A DNA stretch of 64,000 bases from Dermanyssus gallinae (taxonomy: Eukaryota; Arthropoda; Arachnida; Mesostigmata; Dermanyssidae), in the NCBI GenBank assembly GCA_003439945.1, contig QVRM01001423.1:65001-129000 (forward strand), written 5' to 3'. The position numbers and the translations under genes are program-made. The notes under the pieces are model-generated. The model did not search any database, was not told the DNA's origin, and saw only the letters and a list, made by a program, of their open reading frames with translations. Within the stretch, counting starts at the first letter, position 1. Every line of letters begins with the position of its first letter. This document shows positions 45,400 to 56,182 of the stretch, one piece after another.

Positions 45400-47689
45400 T
45401 ACACTTTATTGATCGAGCTCACCACCAGCCGCCCCGGACACTTGCGGGCACCTCGGAAAGCCTGCATCACTGCTCGCCGGTTTGCCTGCCTTGTCCAAAG
45501 GCGCCGGTTCAACACCAGCAACAACAACTACAACGGCAACAACAACGGCAACAACAGCAGCAACAACAACAACAGCAACAACAACAACAAAATTCATGAA
45601 TGGACCGATTGGCTGGCTGGCCGACCGGCCGGACGACCCATTTATTCTTGCAGCACCATCCATTGATGCCACCTAAGTGGTTGTAGTACCAAAGAGACTT
45701 TCTCAGCTGTCTTTGCTTCTCTGTCTCTCCATCTCCCCCCCCCCCCCGCCCCCTCTCTCTCTCGCGCGCTCTCGCCCTGCCAACCTATCTTTTTTATTCT
45801 GATCTCACAGCCTACGTAACCAGGCCATGGCGTTCTCAGGTCAACCACAAATATATAGGTCAGCGTTGTCGTACTCCACGACAGAGGCTGTGCTGCTAGG
45901 AGACAGTAGTATTCCCGACGGCGGGAACTGGTGCTGGTGTTGGTGGTGGCGGCGGGAACTGGGCCGCCCTTCGCAGCAACACTCCTAGCAGCAGCAGAAG
46001 CAGCTCGCAGAAGAGAAAAGCAGAAGCAGAAGAAGAAAAAGAAGACGACGACGAAGAAATCCAGCAAGGCGGCTGCGGCTGCCGCTGTTGCTTTGTGCTT
46101 TGTACCGACTGTGTGTACGAAATTGACTGAATGAACCGGTGAGTGAGTAGCCGTGTGAACGAGCGGATAGTGCTCGATAGTTCATCCGTTCATTCAGACA
46201 TCATTGTTCGTCGAGCAGTTCGTCGGGCCGTGCGCGAGATTTCGTCGACGAACAGGTCCCGCTAGATTTCAGGTTGTCTTCGGCGTTGCTGCTTGCTGTC
46301 GATGCTAGTGTTTTCTGTTGTTGTCGTCGTTGTTTGAAATCATGTTTGTTACTCTGTTTTGTACGCTGTTTTCGTTGTTGCTGTTTTGCGTTCTTCTTTA
46401 CTGCATTCATTCTGACGACAGGTGATGCTGACAGTCACCATTGACCACTACAGACGTGACAAAGTATAGACATCTGCATCTCAGCGTTGTCAATAATAGT
46501 CATTACAATAGTAGTAGTAGTAGTAGAACTACTACAAACTACTACTATTGTAATGATTACTATTGTAACGATATGATAGAACAACAGCGTCATCTGCAGC
46601 ATAAGATTGGGCCATCGAAACAGCGCTAATAGACACGGCAACAAATAACATAATCGACATGATAGAGATTACAATCGTGTGATGATTATCGACGCTAGAA
46701 GAAACAATGAGGCAATGTCTGTAGTGAGCATCGTTAGAAATCGTCGCAACCACGCTAGCAAAAACAATGACGACGACAACAACAACAACAACAACAGCAC
46801 CAACAACAACGGTCACAAAATTAGTCAACCTATATGAAGTTAATGACGTTTGTTAGCAGAAACGAAGAACGCTCCCGAACACCACACCGGTTAGTTAGGA
46901 AGGATTTCGCGCCTACTCCGGCCTCCTCGTTCCCCGCCGACGGAGCGTGACGGTCGACATCGGCGTTACTTAGCGCAGCATCTCTATGACGACCCTGTGT
47001 CGTTTGTGCACCGTCCGCTCGCTAATAGCGTTCGCATACCCACACAGAGTGAGTATGTGAACATCTCGAATGAGGAGTATGTGAATCTCAATGACGACGG
47101 AGTCTGGAAGCACTACGCATCAACCTACACCACTCAACGGAATGGCAGCGTTGGCCTGGTTCGGCAACCATTTCGGCTGTTATGGCGACTGTTGCTGTTG
47201 ATGCTATTGCTGGCTCTTCTGCTGCTGCTGTTTCTTCTTCTTCTCGGCTCTCAGTGTCCCCCCCCCCCCCCATTCCATCTTCCTCGCTTGTTCTCAATGG
47301 TGGTGCTGATCGTGTTAACTAGCATTCCTTTGCTAGTTAGCACGACCTAACGTACGCGATCATGTGTAACGACACCAAACAGCTGCGTATAGACTCGTGT
47401 GGGTGTGCAAGCGTTCACATATAGGTAGCTCGGGTTCCATTGGCAACAGCAGCAACAACGACAACAACAACAATAACAGCAACAACAACAACAGCAGCAA
47501 TGACAGCAGCTTTCGTATCGACGCACGACCTCATTCTGCTGTCTCATGGCTGTGAAATCAAAGGTTACATAAGCTAAACGTCACTGTACTCTGTTATAAC
47601 CTACAATGCCACAACGAGCATTATCGTGATCACGATTATGATGATGACGATGATGACGACGACGACAGCAACAACAACAACAACAACAA

Positions 47690-47721
<32 letters not shown>

Positions 47722-48692
47722 GCAACAACAACAACAACAATGGTATTGCTGAAGATGATGAAACTAAGAAGCACGGCGCTGAAGGCTTCTTCTAGTTGCT
47801 GATTGTTGCTGATGTTGTGGTCGTTGTTCGTTTTCTCATTGGCGTTGTTGTTGCTGTCGTTGTCCTCTTCGTCCAATTGATTGATACGGTTGCCGATTTG
47901 ATCGTCCTCACCACCCTCATCTTCAGCGTCATGCAACATGTGGCGGTAAAAAATCCCACTTGTGCTCCTGTTGTTGCTCTCGCGATAGTCGCTGGTTCTG
48001 TACGGATTGCGCTTACAGCAAGTGAGTCGTCTAAACTAGGTCGGTGTCGTCTATAGACTGAGTATGGCTGAGCATTTCGAACAAGGAGAGAAGGGGAGAG
48101 GCGGGAGGGGATTGAACGGAGTGCGGGGGGAGGGGGCGTGGGAGAGAGAACTAGGGAAATAAATGACCGAGATCAGCGTAAGCGAAAGCAATTCCAAGCG
48201 AAGTTGCTTGCGTAAGGCCGAATGCGAGACGAGACGATACGATACGAGAGTTATGAATGAGCGTGTCTATCTGTCTGTGTGAATGAATGTGTGAGCGTGT
48301 ATGTATGTATGCGTGTGTGGATCTACGCGCATGAATGGTCTATGAGAGTGTGAGACAGGCGAACGGCGATCGGAGGATCAACTGTGAGACTGTGAGTGTC
48401 GTCGTTATCGAAGGCGAAACGAGATTCTTTCCTTTCGTTTGCCTTGCTCTGTTTTCTCGCCGCCGGCAGCGAGCTGGTTTAGGCAGGCGGGCGGGTAGTT
48501 GGCGAGCATTCATAAACGTAGCGGCACCGAAACAGCGCGTCAGCCATAAACGGCAACGAACGCAATTAAACGCGAGTGGAAGCATTCACTCAGCAATTAA
48601 CTATCTTATCGATCTGTGTATTATAGGTCGCAACGATCGTTAATTGTAATACCAGTGGCAGCAGCCAGACCATCAACACATTATGCCTTGCC

Positions 48693-48728
<36 letters not shown>

Positions 48729-48929
48729 CACAGGAACAATTGCCTGACATATTCAGATATATTGGTCGTAGTATTAGCAACAGAAACAACAACAGCTATG
48801 ATCAACATGAGATATTAGCAGCAGCAACAACAACAGCTATTATGTTAACAACGACCGCAACAAAACAACAACAACAACAAGAACGAAAGGGCGAGACGGT
48901 AAGACAGAGGGTTAGAGAGAGATTGAACA
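45400..48929. other. CAA/CAG-rich low-complexity region with no supported gene
   Basis: Dense (CAA)n, (CAG)n, (GTT)n and GAC-type runs on both strands (45515-45595, 46770-46812, 47450-47510, 47660-47745), poly-C runs (45737-45750 and 47259-47270), and GC-rich islands near 45880-46130, 46900-47300 and 48060-48540. The ORFs here are poly-Gln/Ala/Val/Leu readings of the repeats. Composition resembles 5' UTRs or regulatory introns of large arthropod genes, but no exon could be defined. Confidence 0.4.
46502..46554. repeat. perfect palindrome ATTACAATAGTAGTAG/CTACTACTATTGTAAT
   Basis: A 16- to 18-bp perfect inverted repeat with a short (TAG)n/ACTACTACAA spacer inside the low-complexity region. 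It is partly made of an AGT/ACT trinucleotide run that switches strand at its centre, suggesting replication-slippage or a template switch. Confidence 0.7.
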
Positions 48930-48934
48930 AAGCT

Positions 48935-49416
48935 TGTTGCGCCACCAGCGGCTTAATAATGAAAAGACTTGGGTACGGGTATGTAACCCTGGGTAGCCTT
49001 GCTTGCCGGTGACGCCTAGAGCGCAGTCTCCATAACGGTAGAACTGACTCGCTACCCGTGACCACAACGAACGGCAGTCAAACACCAAGTGCGCGTATGC
49101 GCGTGTGCCGATGCAGTCACGGGAGGCACGTGGCGGCGTGCACGCCGGCAAGCAACCCGGATAATTCAAATTTATTATTCTTATTCGATATTTATTTCCA
49201 TCGTGTTGCAGTTACACATGTACATTATACCTATCTATTTATATTAATGTTTATATAATTTATACGACTAGAAATGTCAACGATATGATTAACTGCACAT
49301 TTTCCTATGGAGGAATGTGTCTCGCCTGTGGCGCCCTCTACGGTCGAGGTGAGAACTAAGAGGTCAACGTCTCGTGCGACGTCGCTCTCAGGGCGAACGT
49401 CGGCGATGACGTCACA
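48935..49416 (-). repeat. BEL/Pao 3' LTR
   Basis: 482 bp, TGTTGCGCCACCAGCGGCTT ... GATGACGTCACA on the plus strand. Carries CGCGTATGCGCGTG- and TGACGTCA-type (CRE-like) motifs and an ATAAAT/AATTATATAAAC-rich stretch that could include promoter and polyadenylation signals. Partner at 55696-56177. Confidence 0.9.
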
Positions 49417-49432
49417 CTCCCGCCGGAAGCGA
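49417..49432 (-). promoter_or_regulatory. polypurine region next to 3' LTR
   Basis: The minus strand reads CGCTTCCGGCGGGAG directly before the LTR start TGTGACG. The GGCGGGAG segment is the likely plus-strand DNA primer site. It is short and contains a C, so the exact boundary is unsure. Confidence 0.5.
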
Positions 49433-49633
49433 TGGTGCCTGTGTGACTTACACTTAGGGAGGCGCTTCCATCGCTTCTTGTTTGGTCCCGGCGCGAGGCG
49501 GCCAGCAGCTTATTTCGAGTTCAACCGTTTCATGTCTGCCGTGTTTGTTCTAAGTATACGTATATGTGTGTAACTGTACTATATCTCTGTTTGATTCATT
49601 TGTTAACATTTTTATTATGTTTTTTTTCTTTGG

Positions 49634-52600
49634 TTAGTTAGCTTCCAGCTTGTATAACAATTGAATGGGACGCTTTAATATTTGGCCTGTAGCCATTCTA
49701 ATCGTGCAGGATCTCTGCCTGAGATCCGATCTCTCCCCCCCAGAAAGAGAAATAACGCGGCAGAGAGGCCAGTAAGCTCTCGAAGGGGAGGGATCCTGTA
49801 GAATGCACATATCGCCTATTTTTAGGGGCGAACTGATGGCTGGTTCTCTCTGATGAGCCGAACGTAGATATTGTAAGTATTCTACTTTAAAGCGTTTCCA
49901 AAAGGAGTTTAGTATAGACTGTTGGTGCTTCCAACGCTTCGAAAAGACTATTGCAGAGCTATCGACAGAGTCTAAGGGGAGTCTGGTGGTCTCTGGCAGG
50001 GGAATCTTGTTCCTGTAGCCGTACATTAAATCCGCTGGGCTGAGGGCCTTTACGTCGTCTAGGCTGGCTGATACTGCTGAGAGGGGTCTATTATTTACCA
50101 TGCTCTCGATGTCCGTAAGAATAGTTTCTAATTCTCTGTAAGGAGGGACGTTGGTGCCTAGCACCTTACGGAGGGGTCGCTTGACGGTTTGAACCATTCG
50201 CTCCCACCAACCACCGTGCCAAGGGGAACGTTCCGTTATAAACTCCCAACTTATCTCTGAAGAGGCGAGCAAGTTCTGAATTTTCCTATCTTTAATGTTT
50301 TGGAAAATTAGCCCGATCTCTTTGGATGCTCTCTTAAAGGTGCGCGCGTTGTCTGAGAAAATCCTCGAGACTGCAGTGTGTCTATTTAAGAATTTTCTGA
50401 GGGCCAGCAGAAATTCACAGCAGGAAAGATCTGGAACCAACTCTAAGTGTATTGCTCTGGTTACGGCACAAACGAAAAGGGTAATATAGCTTTTTGATTT
50501 TTCGCCTTTGTCGTTTTTCACGTAAATTGGTCCAGCGAAGTCTATACCCGTATAAGTGAACGGTGGCGTTTGATCGATACGGAAAGCTGGCAAAGGAGGG
50601 ATTGGCTCCGCGGCTGGTTTTGCCCGGAATCTCAGACAAACTTTGCAATTATGTATAGCCTTCCTAATAGCTTTGCGGGCGTGCAAAATCAGGAATCTAG
50701 ATCGTATTTGATTCAGAGTGGCAAGTACTCCTCCAGAGTGTAAACATTTCTTCCGGTGGAATTGATCGATCAGTAATCCAACAAACTGGTCATTTCCAGG
50801 GATGATTATTGGATATTTTTCGTCGTAAGAGAGATCATCTGATTTCTCTAACCTCGAACGGCAACGAATTAGACCGTTTGTATCGATAAAGGGGTTATAC
50901 TGGCAGATTCGGCTAGTTTTTGAGAGGTCAGCGCATTGAGTCAGAAGCTCTTCTTTAAAGTGAATGCTCTGAATGTATTTTAGCAAGGTTGTTTCAGCTA
51001 TACTATATTCTTGTGAGCTGATGCTCTCGCCGATAACTTGTTTTGGGTCTTTGCGCGACTTTGGCAGGAATCTTCTGACGTAAGCGAGAGAACGAACAGC
51101 TTTGGCCCACGAAGAAAATCTCTCTGCATCTAACGTGTTTTGTGTCGGGGTGGGTATGGCGGATGCTGCGAGGCAAACTGAGGCCTTTTTTTCGCTGTCG
51201 ACCGAGGGGCTCGGCTGCTCATTAAGCTTGTACGGAGGCCGGCCTGGTGACGCAAGCCAGTTTGGGCCATTGACCCACAGATCCCGAGTCCCTTCAAGGG
51301 AGAGAGGGGAACCTCTGCTAACAATATCTGCGGGGTTATCTGACGATTTGACGTAGTCCCACTTAGCGGAAGGCGAGAAAGACTGGATCTCTTTTATTCT
51401 ATTTGCGACAAACGGCTTCCACCTTTCGGGAGAGTCGTTGACCCAGCCTAGAACTGACGAATTGTCGCACCAGAAATTATACGAGTCAATTGGAGAGGGT
51501 AGGTACTCTTTAATCTTGGACATGATCCTAACTGCGATGAGAGCTCCCATAAGCTCGAGTCTGTGGATTGTCCAGTCACCCTTGAGGGGTGTGACTCTTG
51601 CCTTAGAAATAATAAAAAAAATCTTGGCTGAACCATTTTGATATATTTCGCGGCGATATACAACGCAGCCGTAAGCTACTTGACTGGCGTCGCAGAACGC
51701 GTGTAGTTCGCTCTTTAGTATGTTCGAGCTTCCGATATTTCCTAAAGTTCTTTTAATTCGGAAGTGAGCGTTAGACTTGAGGCTGTCGACGAGGGACTGG
51801 AAACATGTAAGGTTGTCCCCCGAAAGTTCAGTATCCCAATCCGATTTTTGTTGCCAAAGTTTCTGGAGTAGTACTTTCGAGTTTATGGTCACTGGCGAGA
51901 TTAGACCAAGCGGGTCAAAAATCTGCGCTAAACCTTTTAACAACGATCGTTTAGTAGGGTTGCTCTTTTCTAGGCAGCCCATAGCGCTTTCCAGAAAGAC
52001 GCCGAGATCGTCGGAAACTTGGTTCCATAGGATGCCCAGGAATTTGAACTTTTCGTCTCTGAAAGATACTGTCGTATTCGGGAGAGGGGCTGCTTTCTCC
52101 ATAAAAGTTCCTAGATCACGAGAGTTAGTAGCCCATTTTTTGAGCGGGAAGTGGCCTCTTAGGAACGTTTCGTTTAACATTTTAAACTTCGACTTGGCCT
52201 CCTCAAGAGTGTGAGCTCCAGACGAAATATCGTCCATATAGAAGGTCTCTATTATCTCTCTCAAAACGTTTTCGTATTCCGGATAGGCGGTTATCTCGTT
52301 CTCTAGGTGGTGCCTTAGGCCCTCGCAATGCAGCCATGGACTGCAGATCAACCCAAAGTCTAGAACTGTGCCCCAAAATTCTTTTATGGGGGCGGCGGGG
52401 TTTATGGAGATCCCTAAAGGCCAAAAAAACCGCAAAAAAGTCCTGTGAGCGGGGTTGATTTTGAATTGCAAAAAGGCTTTTTCTATGTCGGAAACAATGG
52501 CTATATTGTATTTGCGAAAGTGAAGGAGAACTTTTATTATATCTGGGAGTAGGTTGGGGCCTTGGTGAAGAACATCGTTAAGGGAGGCTTCGTCTCGTCT

Positions 52601-55111
52601 CCGAGCGCCCGCATCCTTTACTACCCTCACCTTCAGTTCAGCAGAGGGCTTGCTAGGATTTTTTGCCACTGCTAGAATGGGGAGGTAGTGAGCGAGCTCG
52701 TTGTTCTTTCTTGGAATGGCTTCTTCGGCGAAACCGTTTTCAATGTATTTCGCCATCTCTAAGTCAACTGCCTCTAGCAGTGCTTTATTCTTCCTTGTGG
52801 AGGCTAGGAAATTTTTTAGACGAGATCTTGCTATATTTTCATTGTCTCCTAGCGTTCTTAAGTTGTCTTTGAATGGGAGGCTTACTACGTAGCGCCCGTT
52901 GGGGAGCCTATCGACCGACTCTTTGAATGCCCTAGTAAGCTCGTTTGAGAGCGGATCGTCTTCTTTACAGAGAGACTCTATCCCTAAGAGCTCTGTGTCC
53001 CACAAGAACTGTATGTCTGAGTTAGCGGAGTTAGCCTGCTCCGAACGTGTGCTCGACACTAGGGAGTTATTTCGTAGTGCTACCGCTGTACATGGCTGCA
53101 TAGAGCGCAAGGCGCAGAGAGAAGTCTGAAGCTTGTCGTTGTTTAGGGTTGGCCCGTCTTTCCCATTAAATACCCACCCGAATATTGTGCGAGTGGCTAT
53201 AACCTCGTCTAGAATCTGAGTTTCATTTGAGAGGATTTTTGGGAGGAAATCGGAGCCTACTAGAATCTCTATAGACGTAGGGATTTCCTCCTCAGCCCAA
53301 TCGGCTACCGGAGATAGCTTGTGAGTGTAAGAGATTATTGGGAGCTCACCTTTAGTGATTTCGGAAATGCCTAAACATTTAATCTGGATTGTATCGTGAG
53401 GTGGGAATCTGCTCTGCATAACAACGTCGTAAACCTCGAAGTTTTGAACGTTCGAGACGTTTCCACCTATAGTGTAAGTCATCATAGGCTCAGAATCCTT
53501 AGAGGGGAGACCCAACATATCAATAACTTTTCTTGAAATGTACGAGCGTTGCGAACCCGTATCTAACAATATGCGACACAACACCTTCTTTGGTCCATTA
53601 GTTACCCACACGAACCCGGTTTGGAGAACCGTACCACCGGCTAAACCGTTAGATTTGCACAATAGTGTACTAGTACGTGGATTTGCTGATGTGTGTGGAT
53701 TTGTGTAGTTGGCGTTGTGTGTGTTGTTTGTGTCGCGTTTAGTATCTCTGGTCTGTCTTTGGTCGTTGTTGTTGTCGTCGTCATCGTTGTTGGTCTGTCT
53801 ATTACACAATATTGCGAAGTGCCTGCCATTGCATTTAGGACAGTTCTTTTGCTTACTTCTACATTTGCTTGCCGTATGATTACGTCGGAGGCATCTCATG
53901 CACGCATTATTATCCATAATCATTTTTTTACGTTCCTCCAACGACAATATTTTGGTACACTTTTGGCTGGGGTGGGTCCCGCCGCAAAAAATGCATGAGT
54001 GGTTAACACTAGATGATGTCGTTTGAAACGCGTAATTGCGCTTATGTTCTCCTTGGCCCGAAAGGCTATGTTTCGTTGTATATGGGAGAGGGTGTGTGTG
54101 TGGTTGAGGGCGAGGGTGAGATGGTGGAGCACGACCGCTGCTGCCAGCAGCCCGTTTCACCCTAACCTCCCGTTCGAGAAATTCTAGCAAAATATCTAGC
54201 TTACACACATCCTTTTTCTCTGCATCTGATTTAGCTTCATATGCACGTATGAATTCGGTTCGCATATCCAACGGTAATGCGTCTAATATCAATGGAGCAA
54301 GTGTACTAGATAGCCCTTTCGATGTTTTGCCTAGCGCGCCTAAAGCGTTGACGTTCTGTTTGCACACTGACACGAAATGGTCTAATCTATCCAGTCTATA
54401 CAAGTCTCTAGATCTGCATGCCTTTCTTAATTGGTTTATGTGTTCCTCTTCTGCGTCGTGAACATTGCCGTATTTACTAGTAATTGTGCCTAGAGCGATA
54501 TCGTACTGTTGCTCTTCAAAGTCTAGGTGTGAGATGGCACTATTAGCTGGGTACTGCAGAGACTCTTTTAGCTTTCTAAACTTTTCTATTGTTGGGATGC
54601 TAGCCTTGTTCACATATAGATCGAACAGTTGAAACCATTCCCTAAATTTTTTTATATCTCCAAAAAATTTGGGGATTTTAACTTGGTTGTCTAGGCTAGG
54701 AGCTGAGAGAGAACCATGAGAAGCCGTCGCGATAGGGACGCAACTGGCTTGTCTGCCAATGAAGTCTTCCAACTCGATTATTAAATCTAATGCCTCATTT
54801 TGATAAGTGGCTTGGCGTTCAAAAATAGCCTCTAGTTTACTTTCCGAGTTGGAGCTTACTAATGGTTCCCAAAGAATATCGTCAAGCTTACTTAACTGAT
54901 CTTTGGACTCCTTTACTTGTACCAAAAATTTTCTAGCTTTTTTGATAGATTCTTCTTCTCTGGGTGTACTTTTGAGGAACTCGTATATAGCGTTTGCAGT
55001 CTTTGTAAATAGCGCTCTGACCGCCTTTCTTTTTTTCCATAGTGGCGTATAGCTATGGTCAACCTTTGTGTCTATACCTTCGGACTTTGTATCAGTTGAT
55101 GCTGTTGCCAT
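49634..55111 (-). CDS. BEL/Pao gag-pol polyprotein (1,825 aa), intact
   Basis: Order: coiled N-terminal gag; DUF1759-like gag domain (about 140-310, KIPKFFGDIKKFREWF); three zinc knuckles (CIFCGGTHPSQKC 373-385, CMRCLRRNHTASKC 404-417, CPKCNGRHFAILC 424-436); aspartic protease with LLDTGSQ (515-521); reverse transcriptase (about 795-970) with SDIEKAF and YMDD (958-961); peptidase-A17/RNase H region with FCDAS (Asp1141), LELMG (Glu1186) and WCDNSS (Asp1216); integrase with HHCC zinc site (about 1452-1492) and D1524, D1587, E1637; C-terminal DUF5641-like domain (about 1720-1820, GDMCILQDP). All catalytic residues are present. It makes the capsid, replicates the RNA by reverse transcription and integrates the copy. 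Confidence 0.92.
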   Translation of the reverse strand: MATASTDTKSEGIDTKVDHSYTPLWKKRKAVRALFTKTANAIYEFLKSTPREEESIKKARKFLVQVKESKDQLSKLDDILWEPLVSSNSESKLEAIFERQATYQNEALDLIIELEDFIGRQASCVPIATASHGSLSAPSLDNQVKIPKFFGDIKKFREWFQLFDLYVNKASIPTIEKFRKLKESLQYPANSAISHLDFEEQQYDIALGTITSKYGNVHDAEEEHINQLRKACRSRDLYRLDRLDHFVSVCKQNVNALGALGKTSKGLSSTLAPLILDALPLDMRTEFIRAYEAKSDAEKKDVCKLDILLEFLEREVRVKRAAGSSGRAPPSHPRPQPHTHPLPYTTKHSLSGQGEHKRNYAFQTTSSSVNHSCIFCGGTHPSQKCTKILSLEERKKMIMDNNACMRCLRRNHTASKCRSKQKNCPKCNGRHFAILCNRQTNNDDDDNNNDQRQTRDTKRDTNNTHNANYTNPHTSANPRTSTLLCKSNGLAGGTVLQTGFVWVTNGPKKVLCRILLDTGSQRSYISRKVIDMLGLPSKDSEPMMTYTIGGNVSNVQNFEVYDVVMQSRFPPHDTIQIKCLGISEITKGELPIISYTHKLSPVADWAEEEIPTSIEILVGSDFLPKILSNETQILDEVIATRTIFGWVFNGKDGPTLNNDKLQTSLCALRSMQPCTAVALRNNSLVSSTRSEQANSANSDIQFLWDTELLGIESLCKEDDPLSNELTRAFKESVDRLPNGRYVVSLPFKDNLRTLGDNENIARSRLKNFLASTRKNKALLEAVDLEMAKYIENGFAEEAIPRKNNELAHYLPILAVAKNPSKPSAELKVRVVKDAGARRRDEASLNDVLHQGPNLLPDIIKVLLHFRKYNIAIVSDIEKAFLQFKINPAHRTFLRFFWPLGISINPAAPIKEFWGTVLDFGLICSPWLHCEGLRHHLENEITAYPEYENVLREIIETFYMDDISSGAHTLEEAKSKFKMLNETFLRGHFPLKKWATNSRDLGTFMEKAAPLPNTTVSFRDEKFKFLGILWNQVSDDLGVFLESAMGCLEKSNPTKRSLLKGLAQIFDPLGLISPVTINSKVLLQKLWQQKSDWDTELSGDNLTCFQSLVDSLKSNAHFRIKRTLGNIGSSNILKSELHAFCDASQVAYGCVVYRREIYQNGSAKIFFIISKARVTPLKGDWTIHRLELMGALIAVRIMSKIKEYLPSPIDSYNFWCDNSSVLGWVNDSPERWKPFVANRIKEIQSFSPSAKWDYVKSSDNPADIVSRGSPLSLEGTRDLWVNGPNWLASPGRPPYKLNEQPSPSVDSEKKASVCLAASAIPTPTQNTLDAERFSSWAKAVRSLAYVRRFLPKSRKDPKQVIGESISSQEYSIAETTLLKYIQSIHFKEELLTQCADLSKTSRICQYNPFIDTNGLIRCRSRLEKSDDLSYDEKYPIIIPGNDQFVGLLIDQFHRKKCLHSGGVLATLNQIRSRFLILHARKAIRKAIHNCKVCLRFRAKPAAEPIPPLPAFRIDQTPPFTYTGIDFAGPIYVKNDKGEKSKSYITLFVCAVTRAIHLELVPDLSCCEFLLALRKFLNRHTAVSRIFSDNARTFKRASKEIGLIFQNIKDRKIQNLLASSEISWEFITERSPWHGGWWERMVQTVKRPLRKVLGTNVPPYRELETILTDIESMVNNRPLSAVSASLDDVKALSPADLMYGYRNKIPLPETTRLPLDSVDSSAIVFSKRWKHQQSILNSFWKRFKVEYLQYLRSAHQREPAISSPLKIGDMCILQDPSPSRAYWPLCRVISLSGGERSDLRQRSCTIRMATGQILKRPIQLLYKLEAN

Positions 55112-55681
55112 TATGATCCTACAATATAGTGGTCAAAGTGAATTAGCGTGCGTTAAACAGCAACCTGTGTGTTGATGAAGAGGATGGCTCCTGAAAGTAG
55201 CTCGAGATGGGATGACTCCTGACGATAGCTTGAACTGGGGTGTCCTTGCCTCTTCACTGTTTCTTGCTTCCTCTCGAAGGCTTGAGCTTGGTTGATGTTC
55301 CGTGAGCGACTTCTTGGGATGAGTGGGGGTGATGGTGACTTTGCGCCTGGCACCCGCTGCACGGTGAGATTGGCGGCTCTCCTGAGCTCGCCCGACCACG
55401 TGTCGTAGACTCGGTCGATGAAGATAGTCTGTCCGGTATGGACGACTGACGAACGAGGTGGTTCAAACCCTGGTCAAGTTTGCAACGAGCGTCCTCCGCT
55501 GAAGGAGTGGACGGCTGCGGGTGACTAAGCACCAGACCGGTTTAGGACCAACGATGACTGTGCAGGAGATCTTGGCAGTGCGCCCGAGATCACCGCGCCT
55601 GGAGGGTTGCTGACTTGTGCAACGTGACCGCAGCTAGGCGAAAATTCCTCCTGAAGAGTGCGCGGGTTCTGCTTTTCTGTT

Positions 55682-55695
55682 CTTCTGACACCAAA
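55682..55695 (-). promoter_or_regulatory. primer-binding site region
   Basis: Directly after the 5' LTR the minus strand reads TTTGGTGTCAGAAG. TGGTGTCAGAAG is the kind of tRNA-complementary primer site found in many BEL/Pao elements. The cognate tRNA was not determined. Confidence 0.6.
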
Positions 55696-56177
55696 TGTTG
55701 CGCCACCAGCGGCTTAATAATGAAAAGACTTGGGTACGGGTATGTAACCCTGGGTAGCCTTGCTTGCCGGTGACGCCTAGAGCGCAGTCTCCATAACGGT
55801 AGAACTGACTCGCTACCCGTGACCACAACGAACGGCAGTCAAACACCAAGTGCGCGTATGCGCGTGTGCCGATGCAGTCACGGGAGGCACGTGGCGGCGT
55901 GCACGCCGGCAAGCAACCCGGATAATTCAAATTTATTATTCTTATTCGATATTTATTTCCATCGTGTTGCAGTTACACATGTACATTATACCTATCTATT
56001 TATATTAATGTTTATATAATTTATACGACTAGAAATGTCAACGATATGATTAACTGCACATTTTCCTATGGAGGAATGTGTCTCGCCTGTGGCGCCCTCT
56101 ACGGTCGAGGTGAGAACTAAGAGGTCAACGTCTCGTGCGACGTCGCTCTCAGGGCGAACGTCGGCGATGACGTCACA
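55696..56177 (-). repeat. BEL/Pao 5' LTR
   Basis: 482 bp, the partner of 48935-49416 with the same ends and the same internal landmarks. Transcription of the element should start within this copy and run leftward. Confidence 0.9.
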
Positions 56178-56182
56178 AAGCT

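Larger units (their letters stand above)
48935..56177 (-). mobile_element. BEL/Pao LTR retrotransposon, complete
   Basis: A 7,243-bp element on the minus strand: LTR, primer-binding region, 584-bp leader, one 1,825-codon gag-pol frame, polypurine region, LTR. The 5-bp target duplication AAGCT lies at 48930-48934 and 56178-56182. Both LTRs are 482 bp, start TGT and end ACA, and show no difference in the stretches compared by eye. Together with the uninterrupted frame this indicates a recent, probably still competent insertion. No env-like ORF was seen. Confidence 0.9.

Noticed and set aside
45406..45676. Overlapping poly-Thr, poly-Asn and poly-Val ORFs
   Set aside because: All three are readings of one (CAA)n/(CAG)n tract in different frames; no conserved flank.
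47601..47939. Acidic, Asn-rich minus-strand ORF with a valine run
   Set aside because: Low-complexity translation of GAC/CAA repeats; no ATG context, no domain, opposite strand equally open.
55133..55532. Minus-strand ORFs upstream of the BEL gag-pol start
   Set aside because: They lie in the element's leader between LTR and start codon, overlap each other in different frames and show no domain.
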